The notes: a model not told the origin generated them from the letters alone. Numbered from the stretch's first letter, positions 53,443 to 62,391 are shown. The stretch is DNA of 64,000 bases from Rhizobium brockwellii (GCF_000769405.2 NZ_CP053439.1:2480001-2544000), one strand, 5' to 3'. Made by a program: numbers and translations.

Positions 53443-54399
53443 TCAAGACCGCGCCATCGGCAGCAAGATCTTCCTCTCGATCCGGCCCGCCACCGAGAAC
53501 ACCAGGATTTCCGTATCCCTGCCAATCCTGCTGCCATCCATCAATCGGACGATATCATCGACGCCGCCGACCGGGCTGCCATCGATGGCGAGAATATAAT
53601 CGCCCTCCTGCAGCCCTCCCTTTGCCGCCGGCCCGTCGGCTTCGACGCGCCGGATGCGAACCGAGGTCGTCTGTGTCGTGCCTGCCGCAAGCGCCACCCG
53701 GCGCGGCAGCACGATCGTGTCGCCTGCTATGCCGATGAAGGCGCGCCGGACCTGGCCGTAGCGCAGAATCTCCGAAACCACGAAATTGGCCGTATTCGAC
53801 GCCACGGCAAAGGCGATGCTCTGCGCGCCCTGGATGACGGCAGTGTTGACGCCGATGACCTCTCCGCCTGACGACACCAACGGCCCGCCGGAGTTGCCGG
53901 GATTGAGCGCCGCATCGGTCTGGATGACGTCCTCCATCGGCCGGCCGCTGGCAGCCCGCATCGACCGGCCGAGCGCCGAGACGATACCGGCGGTAACCGT
54001 CCATTCGAAGCCGAGTGGGTTTCCGATCGCGATTGCGATATGCCCCCTGCGCAGGCGCTGGGAGTCTCCGAGCTTCGCCCAGGCGCCGGTGCTTGTATTG
54101 GCGCGAATGAGGGCGATATCGGTATCCACATCCCGGCCGAGCACGCGGCCCTCGGTGACGTAACCGTCAGGCGTGGTGATGCGAACGACCTTGGCGTCGT
54201 CGACGACATGGTTGTTGGTGATGATCAGACCGTCAGGCGAGACGGCGAATCCCGACCCGTGCCCTTGCCGGCCTCCCACCCTCTCGATCCGGCTGACGGC
54301 CGGCCCGACGATATCGACTGCGGCTGCGATCGATTGCGAATAGGCATCGATCAGCGCCCCATCATTCTGAGGCGCTATGTCCTTATCCATGTAACCCAT
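53443..54399 (-). CDS. HtrA-like serine protease without signal peptide (S1C, PDZ)
   Basis: 318 residues from ATG 54399, with GAGG upstream. The trypsin-like domain has the triad His64 (ITNNHVVDD), Asp94 (DVDTDIALIR) and Ser170 (NPGNSGGPL). One PDZ domain follows (VEADGPAAKGGLQEGDYIL, GSPVGGVDDIVRLM). Unlike DegP it has no signal peptide or membrane anchor and a single PDZ, so a cytoplasmic location is inferred. Such proteins may degrade or hold misfolded protein; the target is unknown. It is monocistronic and converges on dusA. Confidence 0.88.
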   Translation of the reverse strand: MGYMDKDIAPQNDGALIDAYSQSIAAAVDIVGPAVSRIERVGGRQGHGSGFAVSPDGLIITNNHVVDDAKVVRITTPDGYVTEGRVLGRDVDTDIALIRANTSTGAWAKLGDSQRLRRGHIAIAIGNPLGFEWTVTAGIVSALGRSMRAASGRPMEDVIQTDAALNPGNSGGPLVSSGGEVIGVNTAVIQGAQSIAFAVASNTANFVVSEILRYGQVRRAFIGIAGDTIVLPRRVALAAGTTQTTSVRIRRVEADGPAAKGGLQEGDYILAIDGSPVGGVDDIVRLMDGSRIGRDTEILVFSVAGRIERKILLPMARS

Positions 54400-55031
54400 G
54401 ATTTGATCCTCAGGCGGCAATAACGGCCGTCCCGCCGCCGGCGAAGCGGCCGCGATTGCGACGGTTCGCCATTGTGCTGTTGTGTGAGGATTAGATGGTT
54501 GGGCATAGACCCGCGTTCAAGTGAGCGGCAGCGGCGGTCTGCAATGCGCGCAACGCAGAGAACGCCAACCCACCTACCCGGACAGATATATTGAACTACC
54601 CGGACAGATATCTTGAACGAACGGCAAAAAATTGGCTCATTGCAGCCATTCGCCCGTCAAATCAGCTGCCTTCGCTGCGCCATGACGAACCTGCCTGAGG
54701 TGTCCAACAGGCCGACATACCGGGGATCAAAAAGATGTTCGCAGCACTAAGCAGCCAGGCGAGGATCGCCAAATCCCGTCCCGTCATGCGAGATGGGCGG
54801 ATGTTGCCGCCCATCTCGCGAAACCATACAAACGTCTGTCATATCAATAGAATAGAAAGAGCCATTCAATAAGCATATCAGCATATTTCGAGCCGGTTGA
54901 TCCCCTCAGGCGTGATCTTCTTGCCCCAAGCCTCCGGCGCAACAACGCTCGTGGCCTTGCCAATTCTGCCGGCAACGGCGCAAACTTCTGACCGCATTAA
55001 TCCAACCAACCCCAACCAATGGAGCCAAAAG
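54400..55031. other. Gene-free stretch with tandem 22-bp repeat and hairpin
   Basis: No gene is supported. Two exact-length tandem units lie at 54574-54595 and 54596-54617. A hairpin CGAGATGGGCGG ... CCGCCCATCTCG lies near 54788-54820. From about 54897 an in-frame leader-like sequence ends in the hydrolase start, reading like a signal peptide (GATTLVALPILPATAQ) but with only a TTG start. Confidence 0.5.
54574..54617. repeat. Two tandem 22-bp repeats
   Basis: The unit is CTACCCGGACAGATAT-(A/C)T-TGAA, present at 54574-54595 and 54596-54617 with one difference. Short direct repeats of this size are seen at the ends of some insertion sequences of the IS21 type. Here no transposase is present, so it may be a footprint of a lost element. 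Confidence 0.6.
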
Positions 55032-55868
55032 ATGAGCACGGTCACAACCAAGGACGGCGTCGAGATCTTCTACAAGGATTGGGGGCCGAAGACCGCCCAG
55101 CCGATCATGTTCCATCATGGCTGGCCGTTATGCTCCGACGACTGGGATGCCCAGATGCTGTTCTTCCTTGAGAAGGGCTACCGCGTCGTCGCCCATGACC
55201 GGCGCGGCCACGGCCGCTCCACCCAGGTGGGCGACGGTCACGATATGGATCACTACGCCGCCGATGCCGCAGCCGTCGTCGAGCATCTCGATCTCAGGAA
55301 CACCGTCCATGTCGGCCATTCCACCGGCGGCGGCGAAGCGACCCATTACGTCGCCCGCCACGGCCAGCCGCAGGGCCGCGTCGCCAAGCTCGTCATCATC
55401 GGGGCCGTGCCGCCGATCATGGTGAAGTCAGGTGCCAATCCCGGCGGCCTGCCGATCGAAGTCTTCGACGACCTGCGCCAGCAGCTCGCCGCCAACCGCT
55501 CGCAATTCTATCGCGATCTGCCGGCCGGCCCGTTCTACAGCTTCAACCGGCCGGGCGCGAAAGTGTCGGAGCCGATCATCAACAATTGGTGGCGCCAGGG
55601 CATGATCGGCGGCGCCAAAGCGCATTACGACGGCATCAAGGCCTTTTCGGAAACCGACTTCACCGAAGACCTGAAGATCATCACCGTGCCGACCTTCGTC
55701 ATGCACGGCGACGACGACCAGATCGTGCCGATCGCCGATTCCGCCCTGCTCTCGTCCAAGCTGCTGCAGAACGCCACGCTGAAGGTCTACGAGAAATTCC
55801 CGCACGGCATGTGCACCACCCATGCCGACATCATCAATCCCGACATCCTCGCCTTCATCAAAGGCTGA
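55032..55868 (+). CDS. Alpha/beta hydrolase, chloroperoxidase/arylesterase type
   Basis: 278 residues from ATG 55032 with GGAG 11 bp upstream. The fold is that of cofactor-free haloperoxidases and arylesterases. FHHGWPLCSDDWDAQ has the oxyanion region, and the nucleophile is Ser97 in VHVGHSTGGGEATH. The acid lies in HGDDDQIVPI and the histidine in FPHGMCTTH. The active site is complete. The natural substrate is not known; many act on esters or peracids. It is cytoplasmic from this start. A strong hairpin follows the stop. Confidence 0.92.
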   Translation: MSTVTTKDGVEIFYKDWGPKTAQPIMFHHGWPLCSDDWDAQMLFFLEKGYRVVAHDRRGHGRSTQVGDGHDMDHYAADAAAVVEHLDLRNTVHVGHSTGGGEATHYVARHGQPQGRVAKLVIIGAVPPIMVKSGANPGGLPIEVFDDLRQQLAANRSQFYRDLPAGPFYSFNRPGAKVSEPIINNWWRQGMIGGAKAHYDGIKAFSETDFTEDLKIITVPTFVMHGDDDQIVPIADSALLSSKLLQNATLKVYEKFPHGMCTTHADIINPDILAFIKG

Positions 55869-55880
55869 TCCGTGATGTTG

Positions 55881-55903
55881 CCGGGCGCCGATCAGGCGCC
55901 CGG
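55881..55903 (+). terminator. Terminator-like hairpin after the alpha/beta hydrolase gene
   Basis: CCGGGCGCC (55881-55889) pairs with GGCGCCCGG (55895-55903) around GATCA, extended by flanking pairs. There is no T run, so it may act with Rho or protect the 3' end. Confidence 0.6.
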
Positions 55904-56016
55904 TTGCCACGATGGCTTGCCATCTTGCACGCCGGCGTTCTGGCCACGTCGATCGATTGACGGCCAGAGACTCATTTTCCCATGAAACCGTTTTCGCCGA
56001 TTTGCGTTTAGCGGCC

Positions 56017-56193
56017 ATGAAAAGAGAACGTGAACCCTCATCAAAGGCTTACCGGCAAGATCGCTTCGAAAACACCGAGCGCGCCGCCAAGGAAACCATC
56101 GAGGCGGAGCAGCGGGCTCGCCTCGAAAAAACCAAGCGGTTGAAAGAGCTGCGCCTCTCGCAGCAACGCGCCAAGGACCCCGCAACCAAGTAG
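56017..56193 (+). CDS. Small charged hypothetical protein
   Basis: 58 residues from ATG 56017: MKREREPSSKAYRQDRFENT, then a helix rich in Lys, Arg and Glu (AKETIEAEQRARLEKTKRLK, ELRLSQQRAKDP). It is highly charged and probably a single long helix, maybe RNA- or ribosome-associated. Proteins of this size and composition recur in rhizobia, which I recall as a general pattern without a named family. No function is known. Confidence 0.65.
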   Translation: MKREREPSSKAYRQDRFENTERAAKETIEAEQRARLEKTKRLKELRLSQQRAKDPATK

Positions 56194-56389
56194 ATCTCAC
56201 TTTCGCACTATCCGGTCGACACGCCGGTCGGTCCCATATCCATGCCCTGAAGCCCTCGCCCGCATCTTGCCGTGCGAGGCCCCGAATTGTTTTTGAATTT
56301 CGGACCTTCGCCCATCTTGCAGAGCAAAGATCGCGAAATTATCTTTTTTCACGAAAGCGATTCACGGCATCGAAGAAGGGCAGATTGCG

Positions 56390-56605
56390 ATGTCAGACAA
56401 GCTGTTCAGCACGCGTGACGAACCGCTCGCCTCTGAAGACCTCGATGTGTGCAGGCGTGTCCATGAAGCTCTGTGTAGCGAGCTAAAGATCGACAGGTTA
56501 GGCGAGGAAGCCGACCGTCTTGGCGCTCTCATCATCGAGCTTTACCGCCAGGGTGTGCATGACGAAAGCCAGCTCCGATTGCTGGCCGGCGGAAGGCGAG
56601 CCTGA
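56390..56605 (+). CDS. Small hypothetical protein
   Basis: 71 residues from ATG 56390. The sequence MSDKLFSTRDEPLASEDLDV continues as a helical soluble protein with ALIIELYRQGVHDESQLRLL. No cysteine motifs, signal or membrane segment. Its composition and codon use match the neighbours, supporting a real gene. The function is unknown. There is no close neighbour on either side. Confidence 0.65.
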   Translation: MSDKLFSTRDEPLASEDLDVCRRVHEALCSELKIDRLGEEADRLGALIIELYRQGVHDESQLRLLAGGRRA

Positions 56606-56981
56606 TAGCGCGAGACGTCAGCAGCTTTCTCCATTTCCCTCGGCGTCAAGCCTGCTCTGATCCGCCACCATCGCGGGATTGGCTGCATGTCTTCCGGACG
56701 GCCTTGGTGTCATAGATGACGGTGGAGCGCCCATTGACGGTTTGGTTTGAAGGCTCACGAACTACGGGCTCCCAGCTGATCGGGCAGGTCAGTCTCGACG
56801 CGACGGCGCGTCTGGGGTTGAACCGACTGCTGACTGAACGACCGGTGGCCTGTCGACTTGGCCAATTATTACCTACGTTAGTGATCGCGCACATACGCCG
56901 CCTGCTTCCATCCCAAAATGAAACCTATTCCCTTCCGCTGCGTTATCCCCTCGATACATCCGTTGACCCAAGGTGAGTGAA
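56606..56981. other. Intergenic stretch upstream of the first BA14K gene
   Basis: No gene is supported. A minus-strand open frame at 56646-56894 encodes 82 residues of no recognisable family and probably is not a gene. The last 60 bp carry the duplicated promoter region of the BA14K pair. Confidence 0.5.
56921..56945 (+). promoter_or_regulatory. EcfG-like promoter candidate, BA14K gene 1
   Basis: GAAAC, 16 bp, CGTT, the pattern of alphaproteobacterial general-stress sigma (EcfG/RpoE2) promoters (GGAAC-N16/17-CGTT) with one mismatch. The same boxes and spacing occur before the second BA14K gene. Confidence 0.45.
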
Positions 56982-57464
56982 ATGAACAGATTCGCCATTA
57001 TTGCCCTGTCGATAACGACGGCCTTCTCCGGAATGCCGGCCTCGGCAGGTCCGGCTTTTGTGCCGAGCCCGGTGCAATCGGCGCAGCCGGCGCCTCAAAA
57101 TACCGATGCCCGCATCACGACCGTCGGCTGCAATAACTTCACCAACTGCCCGGGTCAGTTCGGTAATAATCGCAGATGGTATCGTAACCGCAATCACTAT
57201 CGTGACCGGAACTACGACCGCGACGACCGTTATGGCTGGGATCGCCGCTATGATCGGCGGTATCGCCGCCATGACAATACCGGTGCCATCATCGGCGGTC
57301 TGGCGGCCGGCGCCCTCCTCGGCGGTATCATCGCTTCGCAGCCGCGCACGCGTGCCTATAGTTCTGGTTCACATGCGGAGTATTGCTACAGCCGTTATCG
57401 GTCCTATCGCGCCTCCGACAATACCTACCAGCCGAATTACGGCCCACGCCGCCAGTGCCGCTAG
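56982..57464 (+). CDS. BA14K-like exported protein, tandem copy 1
   Basis: 160 residues from ATG 56982. A signal peptide ([20 protein letters not shown]) precedes a linker with [18 protein letters not shown] Tyr/Arg/Asp-rich central region ([20 protein letters not shown]) comes next, followed by a glycine zipper ([17 protein letters not shown]) and the BA14K-type end [20 protein letters not shown] with RRQC. BA14K proteins were first noted in Brucella as immunoreactive lectin-like proteins. In this case envelope location is expected, with function unknown. It was duplicated with its promoter and terminator to give the next gene. Confidence 0.85.
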   Translation: MNRFAIIALSITTAFSGMPASAGPAFVPSPVQSAQPAPQNTDARITTVGCNNFTNCPGQFGNNRRWYRNRNHYRDRNYDRDDRYGWDRRYDRRYRRHDNTGAIIGGLAAGALLGGIIASQPRTRAYSSGSHAEYCYSRYRSYRASDNTYQPNYGPRRQCR

Positions 57465-57483
57465 CCGGCCAGTCCATCAGAGC

Positions 57484-57512
57484 AAGCCTCGCATGAAAGT
57501 GCGGGGCTTTTT
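57484..57512 (+). terminator. Rho-independent terminator after BA14K gene 1
   Basis: AAGCCTCGCA (57484-57493) pairs with TGCGGGGCTT (57500-57509), one G-T pair, then a T run. The same hairpin follows copy 2. Confidence 0.9.
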
Positions 57513-57665
57513 GATAGCCGAAAGCCCGTTACGCGGTTTTACCTGCGACACCGTAGACTGTCGCGCCGTCCAGCAAATCGCCTTGCCCCCTCTCGACCAG
57601 CTCTATATGTATTAAAGCACGGTATGTTAGCAGATGCGCACATACATAACCCCTCTCCATCCCAA

Positions 57666-57690
57666 AATGAAACCTATTCCCCTCCCCCGC
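57666..57690 (+). promoter_or_regulatory. EcfG-like promoter candidate, BA14K gene 2
   Basis: GAAAC, 16 bp, CGTT, in the same position and context (CATCCCAAAATGAAACCTAT) as before copy 1. Confidence 0.45.
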
Positions 57691-57729
57691 GTTATCCCCC
57701 AATACATCCGATGACCCAAGGTGATTGAA

Positions 57730-58251
57730 ATGAACAAATTCGGCATCATTGCCCTGTCGATAGCGACGGCCTTCTCGGGAATGCCGGCCTCGGCAGCCCC
57801 GGTCTTCGTGCCAAGCCCGACGCTATCGGCCCAGCCGGCGCCTCAAAATACCGATGCCCGGATCATGACCGTCGCCTGCAACCCATACTCCATCGTCTGC
57901 TCGGGCGATGGCGATAACCGCAGATCCTACCGCAACCGCGACCGCGACAACGATCGAGACCGCGACCGCCGCAGCTACCGCGACCGCCGCTACGACCGTG
58001 ACGACCGCTATGGCGGGGACCGCCGCTACGATCGCCGGTATCGCCGATATGACAACCGATATGACAATAACGGTGCCGTCATCGGCGGCCTGGCAGCCGG
58101 CGCCCTCCTGGGCGGCATCATCGCTTCGCAGCCGCGCGCACGTGCCTATGGTTCTTCGCATGCGGAGTACTGCTATAGCCGCTACCGGTCATACCGCGCC
58201 TATGACAATACCTACCAGCCGAACTACGGCCCGCGCCGCCAGTGCCGCTAA
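57730..58251 (+). CDS. BA14K-like exported protein, tandem copy 2
   Basis: 173 residues from ATG 57730. The layout matches copy 1: signal [37 protein letters not shown], a longer Arg/Asp/Tyr-rich middle ([20 protein letters not shown]), the glycine zipper [17 protein letters not shown] and the C-terminus [18 protein letters not shown]. The central region is expanded relative to copy 1 by extra RD repeats. The two genes and their control regions form a direct repeat of about 600-660 bp. Confidence 0.85.
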   Translation: MNKFGIIALSIATAFSGMPASAAPVFVPSPTLSAQPAPQNTDARIMTVACNPYSIVCSGDGDNRRSYRNRDRDNDRDRDRRSYRDRRYDRDDRYGGDRRYDRRYRRYDNRYDNNGAVIGGLAAGALLGGIIASQPRARAYGSSHAEYCYSRYRSYRAYDNTYQPNYGPRRQCR

Positions 58252-58271
58252 TCCGGCCCATCCATCAGAGC

Positions 58272-58300
58272 AAGCCTCGCATGAAGATGCGGGGCTTTTT
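58272..58300 (+). terminator. Rho-independent terminator after BA14K gene 2
   Basis: AAGCCTCGCA (58272-58281) pairs with TGCGGGGCTT (58288-58297), followed by T. It is a duplicate of the hairpin at 57484. Confidence 0.9.
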
Positions 58301-58395
58301 GATGGCCGAAAGCCCGCTACACGGCTTCCGATCGCCGGTCGGTCGTGTTCGCGCGGCCAAGATTAGTCAGCCCACTTAGTTAGGCGACGCGAACC

Positions 58396-58480
58396 TAAAG
58401 CAAGCCGCGCAAAAGTGTGCAGCGGTTTTGCGATAGCGACGTGCGTTGGAAATAAAGAGCTAAAGCGTCAGGAGCGAATC
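58396..58480. repeat. Rhizobial intergenic repeat (GCGGTTTTnC type), copy 3
   Basis: Contains GCAAAAGTGTGCAGCGGTTT and TGCGATAGCGACGTGCG followed by AAAGAGCTAAAGCGTC. It is related to the copies at 15117-15180 and 16753-16850. Confidence 0.6.
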
Positions 58481-58511
58481 TGAAAGATCGCGACACGAAC
58501 CTAGGTCCGAA

Positions 58512-59102
58512 ATGACATCTGGAGATGCAGCAAAGCCCGCCGGCCCCGTCGTCCTGCTGCCGCCGGATCTGGAGAACCTGTCAGGCTTCGAAGCGGCGCT
58601 CGCCGCCGGCTGGTCTCCCGATCCGCGCCGCGCGAGCGACGAAACCTATGTTCGCGGCGAGCTTCAGCGACTGCGCCAGGACCGGGCGAAGTTCCTCGGC
58701 GATCTCATTCCTGATGGCAGGCGGCACGCCGGGTCCGGATCGCCGCCTCTGACCACCCGTCTGTTCTGGATCTGGGACGGCGAATTCTGCGGCAGCATCA
58801 GCCTACGTTTTCAAGTGGGCACCGAGGAATTGCCGCCCGAGGTGTCGGGCCATGTGGGATATTCCGTCGTGCCGTGGAAACAGCGCAATGGCCACGCGAC
58901 AACCGCGCTAAGCCTTCTCATGGCCGTGGCATCGAAGGAAGGCCTCGACCGCCTGGTCGTCCTCTGCAACGAGGACAACGACGCCTCGCGGCGCGTGATC
59001 GAGCGCAATGGCGGCGAATTGTTCATGCGCGGCCCGCACTCCTCCGACAGGCCCGATCAGATCAAACTGTATTTCTGGCTGAAGCCCGGAGCCGCCGGCT
59101 GA
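58512..59102 (+). CDS. GNAT family N-acetyltransferase
   Basis: 196 residues. The N-terminal third (VVLLPPDLENLSGFEAALAA) is specific to a branch of predicted acetyltransferases. The GNAT core has LFWIWDGEFCGSISLRF, the acetyl-CoA site GYSVVPWKQRNGHATTALSL and CNEDNDASRRVIERNGGEL, the last being typical of the COG3981 type. It is cytoplasmic; the substrate is unknown. It converges on the DUF3313 gene. Confidence 0.88.
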   Translation: MTSGDAAKPAGPVVLLPPDLENLSGFEAALAAGWSPDPRRASDETYVRGELQRLRQDRAKFLGDLIPDGRRHAGSGSPPLTTRLFWIWDGEFCGSISLRFQVGTEELPPEVSGHVGYSVVPWKQRNGHATTALSLLMAVASKEGLDRLVVLCNEDNDASRRVIERNGGELFMRGPHSSDRPDQIKLYFWLKPGAAG

Positions 59103-59229
59103 CGTGAGCTCGACGGATTTCCAGACGGACGGAGCACAAGCCTTGCCCGCCTTTGCTCCGTCCGTCCCTTCAGCCTGGGGCTGGCTGAGTGCTTGTCGCG
59201 CAGCGGCTGCCGCCGGCGCGCATCGTCTC

Positions 59230-60099
59230 TCAATAGGTCGCGGCCGGTTTCGGCTTTTTCTCGGTCCATTGCGGCGGCGCGCCATATTTGGCGGCCACAG
59301 CCCCCATCAGTCCGGGCGGCCGGCCGAAGGCGTCGCAGGCGGCGTATTTCGGTTTGCCGCCGAGCCAGGATTTCATCCGCTGCCCCGTGGGCAGCGAGAT
59401 ATCCAATCCCTTCGGCTCCTTGCCTTTGATCAGCATGCGGGAAAACTCGCTGCTGAATTTCGAAGCCAGGCTATAGGCGTCGCCGACTTCGGAAACGCGA
59501 GGATTGTTCTGCAGCGAGTTTGCTCCGCGCGACCAGACGATCGCCGCCCGCTGCACGCCACCGCTGTCGACGGCTTCCGCCTCGACCGCCAGTCCGCCGA
59601 GGCCGGCCGGCAGCCGCGGCACGCCGACCGGCAGCACAAAACCGGTGCCGACGGTCACGGCGGTCGAAACACCAGCCATCGCCTTGTTGGTCGGCACGAT
59701 GTCGGTGACGACCGAGCGGATTGTCAGGTCCGCCGGCTGGCCCGCTGAGACCAGCTGATATTTGTCGCTGAGCGAAATGCAGAGCGCCCGGTCCAGCGCG
59801 TTCGCCACCATCACGCGGTCGGCGTCCGATTTGACGCGGGTCGCGGCGCTGAAGGCGAAGGTCGTCGGCACGATGCTCACCGTCTTTGCCGGGCTAAGGC
59901 GCGTCCCATCGACATAGACGCGCGATTTCGACAGCCTGCCCTTCGGCGCGCCGAGATTACCATAGGAAGAAAGCGTGCCGGCCTCCTTCAGTGGCACCGA
60001 GCTGCAACCGGCCGCGGCCATGGCGAGCGCCAGCGGCAGAGCGAGGGACAAGCCTCTCGACGCCACGGGGAAGGAAAATGGGAATGGATTGCTGCGCAC
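59230..60099 (-). CDS. DUF3313 family lipoprotein
   Basis: 289 residues from GTG 60099, which has GGAGG 9 bp upstream, better than the ATG at 60162. The signal ends in the lipobox AAGC (ALAMAAAGCSS). The mature part has the DUF3313 pattern: GNLGAPKGRLSKSRVYVDGT, VMVANALDRALCISLSDKYQ, LTIRSVVTDIVPTNKAMAG and GGLAVEAEAVDS. The protein should be anchored in the envelope. The family function is not established. It is monocistronic. Confidence 0.85.
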   Translation of the reverse strand: MRSNPFPFSFPVASRGLSLALPLALAMAAAGCSSVPLKEAGTLSSYGNLGAPKGRLSKSRVYVDGTRLSPAKTVSIVPTTFAFSAATRVKSDADRVMVANALDRALCISLSDKYQLVSAGQPADLTIRSVVTDIVPTNKAMAGVSTAVTVGTGFVLPVGVPRLPAGLGGLAVEAEAVDSGGVQRAAIVWSRGANSLQNNPRVSEVGDAYSLASKFSSEFSRMLIKGKEPKGLDISLPTGQRMKSWLGGKPKYAACDAFGRPPGLMGAVAAKYGAPPQWTEKKPKPAATY

Positions 60100-60227
60100 G
60101 CTGTCTGGCCTCCGTCGCCGATGAACTCGGGCGAAAGTGGCGGTCGAGAATTGCCGCAACATTACAGTTTTCTTCCCAGAGCCTTTCCTGGTCAGACCCA
60201 GGTGGATGCTGCTGAGCAGTCCCGACC

Positions 60228-61583
60228 TTATGCGAGTTCGATCGTCACCTGCGTCCCGGCAGCACTGCTCTCGATGCTGACCTCGCCGCCATGGTTTGCG
60301 GCGACCTGCTTGACGAGGCTGAGGCCGAGACCGGCGCCACTGCTCTTCGGGGTGACGCGATAGAATGGCTCGAACACCAGCTCCCGGTGTTCGGCCGGAA
60401 TACCCGGCCCTTCGTCGGCGACGGTGATCCGGCCGCCGCCGGAAGGCGAGCGCGACACCGAAACCGTGACCATGCCGCTATTGCCGCCATGGTCAATGGC
60501 ATTGCGCACGAGGTTGCTCATGGCCCGTGGCAGGGCGGAAGGGCTGCCCTTGCGTTCGAGCCTCTCGACCTCGCTTTGAAACGAAATTTGGTAGCCGGCG
60601 CCGATCGCCAGTGGCGCGAGATCGGCCACCACGCCGCGGGCGATCTCGACCAGATCGACGGGTTCGTCGAGGTCAGCCGCCTGATCGTTGCGCTCGAAAT
60701 CGAGCAACTGCTCGGCCGCGTGCCCAAGCCGCGCCACGTCGTCGAGCAGCCGCTGCCGCTCGCGCCCGTCGGGCATGCCGTCGATCCGCGTCTGCATGAT
60801 GGCGATAGGGGTCCGAAGCTCATGCGCCGCGTCCATCAGAAATCGCTGGCGTTTCCGGAATTCGCTCTCGAGCCGCTCCAGAGTGCCGTTGAAGGCGTTC
60901 ACCAGCGGCGCCACTTCCCGGGGAATGCCGTCCACGGGAAGGCGCGCGCCACGCCGGCGCGGCTCGATCTCAGCCGCCTCGCGCGCCACCTCGCTGATCC
61001 CCCGGAGCGCGCGTCCGACGATCCGCGGCACGGCGAGGAAGACAGCCGGCAGGGAGACCGCAAGCAGCGGTATGTAGATGGGATAGGTCTCAATCAGCAT
61101 GGTCAGGAAGGTCGAACTCCTGCTCGGGTCTCCACCATACATTACCCTGAAGGTGCCGAGCCGCGTTTCCATCGCGTCGATCGACGCGCTCTCGTCCGTC
61201 TCCTTGGCGCCGCGAATGTCGCCCTCCTTGATGAGGCGGATGTAGTCGGCAAGCCCGCGATAAGCCTGGGGGATCGCGCCGTAGGAGACCGTCCGCCCAT
61301 CCTGGTCCGCGACGATGAACCAGAGTCTTTCGGCTTCCGCCTTGAACGACCTGAGACGCGGGCTGTCGGTAATCACGAGCCTGCCGTCAGCCTCCCGCCC
61401 CAGCGCTTCGTCGAGCACCGCGGTAAGCTCATCCTCCGTGCCCACATTGGGCGAGAGGATCATCGCGCCATAGACGCAGAGCCCGACGATGACAGCCGCC
61501 ACCACGGCGACGAAGACGATACTCAGCTGCCAGCTGAGCCGCCACCAAAGCGACGGATTGGCGTATTGCGCCTTGGCCATCAT
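60228..61583 (-). CDS. Sensor histidine kinase
   Basis: 451 residues. The first membrane helix is at about 18-43, a periplasmic sensor domain of about 120 residues follows, and the second helix is at about 167-188. Then come a HAMP-like linker, the dimerisation domain with phospho-acceptor His254 (MDAAHELRTPIAIMQTRI) and the ATPase domain (N box NLVRNAIDHGGN, G1 DEGPGIPAEH, G2 SGAGLGLSLVKQV). It autophosphorylates and passes phosphate to the response regulator encoded just upstream; the genes overlap by 4 bp (ATGA), so they are translationally coupled. The signal is unknown. Confidence 0.93.
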   Translation of the reverse strand: MMAKAQYANPSLWWRLSWQLSIVFVAVVAAVIVGLCVYGAMILSPNVGTEDELTAVLDEALGREADGRLVITDSPRLRSFKAEAERLWFIVADQDGRTVSYGAIPQAYRGLADYIRLIKEGDIRGAKETDESASIDAMETRLGTFRVMYGGDPSRSSTFLTMLIETYPIYIPLLAVSLPAVFLAVPRIVGRALRGISEVAREAAEIEPRRRGARLPVDGIPREVAPLVNAFNGTLERLESEFRKRQRFLMDAAHELRTPIAIMQTRIDGMPDGRERQRLLDDVARLGHAAEQLLDFERNDQAADLDEPVDLVEIARGVVADLAPLAIGAGYQISFQSEVERLERKGSPSALPRAMSNLVRNAIDHGGNSGMVTVSVSRSPSGGGRITVADEGPGIPAEHRELVFEPFYRVTPKSSGAGLGLSLVKQVAANHGGEVSIESSAAGTQVTIELA

Positions 61584-62251
61584 TCTTCCTTCATGAGATA
61601 GCCGACACCGCGGATATTGTGGATCGCAACACCCGCGCCGGCATCGATCAGCCGCTTGCGCAACCGTGAAATATGCGCGTCGAGCGCATTCGACTGGATT
61701 TCCTCCTCGTAGTTATAAACCGCCGCCTCCAGCGTCGAGCGCAGCACCGTCTTCTCTTTGCGCCTTGCGAGTGCCGCCAGCACCAGAAGTTCGCGCCGGG
61801 GCAGATCGAGCGGCGTAGCGTCGACGGTGACCCCGAGATGCAGCGGGTCGATCACCAACCGCCCGGCCGTGATCTTGAGTTCGGCCAGTTCAGGCGATCG
61901 CCGCAGCACGGCCCTGAGCCGCGCCATCAGCTCCTCGACCAGGAACGGCTTTCCGAGATAGTCGTCCGCCCCGAGGTCGAGGCCCTCGATCCGCTCCTTC
62001 GGTTCGTTCAGCGCCGTCATCACGATGATCGGCGTATACTTCCCCGTCCGCCTGAGCTCCGGAATGAAACTCAGCCCCTCTCCGTCGGGCAAACGCCGGT
62101 CGAGCAGGATCGCATCGTAGAGGTTTTGCCGCGTCAGCTCGACGGCGTCTGCCAGATGCATCGTGTGATCGGTGACGATCCCATGTTTGCCGAGTGCGGC
62201 CGACAGCGCCTCGGCCAGCTCCCTCTCATCCTCTATAAGCAGTATCCGCAT
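61580..62251 (-). CDS. OmpR/PhoB-family response regulator
   Basis: 223 residues from ATG 62251. The receiver domain has Glu7, Asp8, phospho-acceptor Asp51 (ILLDRRLPDG), Thr79 and Lys101 (LGKPF). The C-terminal winged helix has LDLPRRELLVLAALARRKEK and VYNYEEEIQSNALDAHISRL. It binds DNA when phosphorylated by the kinase encoded next. It is divergent from a small membrane-peptide frame at 62392, which may be one of its targets. Confidence 0.94.
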   Translation of the reverse strand: MRILLIEDERELAEALSAALGKHGIVTDHTMHLADAVELTRQNLYDAILLDRRLPDGEGLSFIPELRRTGKYTPIIVMTALNEPKERIEGLDLGADDYLGKPFLVEELMARLRAVLRRSPELAELKITAGRLVIDPLHLGVTVDATPLDLPRRELLVLAALARRKEKTVLRSTLEAAVYNYEEEIQSNALDAHISRLRKRLIDAGAGVAIHNIRGVGYLMKEE

Positions 62252-62391
62252 CGCCCGTCCATTGTCTCGCTCACCCCCTCTGTCTGCCACAAGGGTTGCG
62301 GCAGCATTGCGGAGCTTGCAAGGCAGCCGGTCATGCTGCTGCAATTGTTGAGGTCCAGCACAAAGAATATTCGCGGCAGCTGGAGATCAAG

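Noticed and set aside
56646..56894. 82-codon minus-strand frame before the BA14K genes
   Set aside because: The composition is not clearly coding and no motif or start site supports it.
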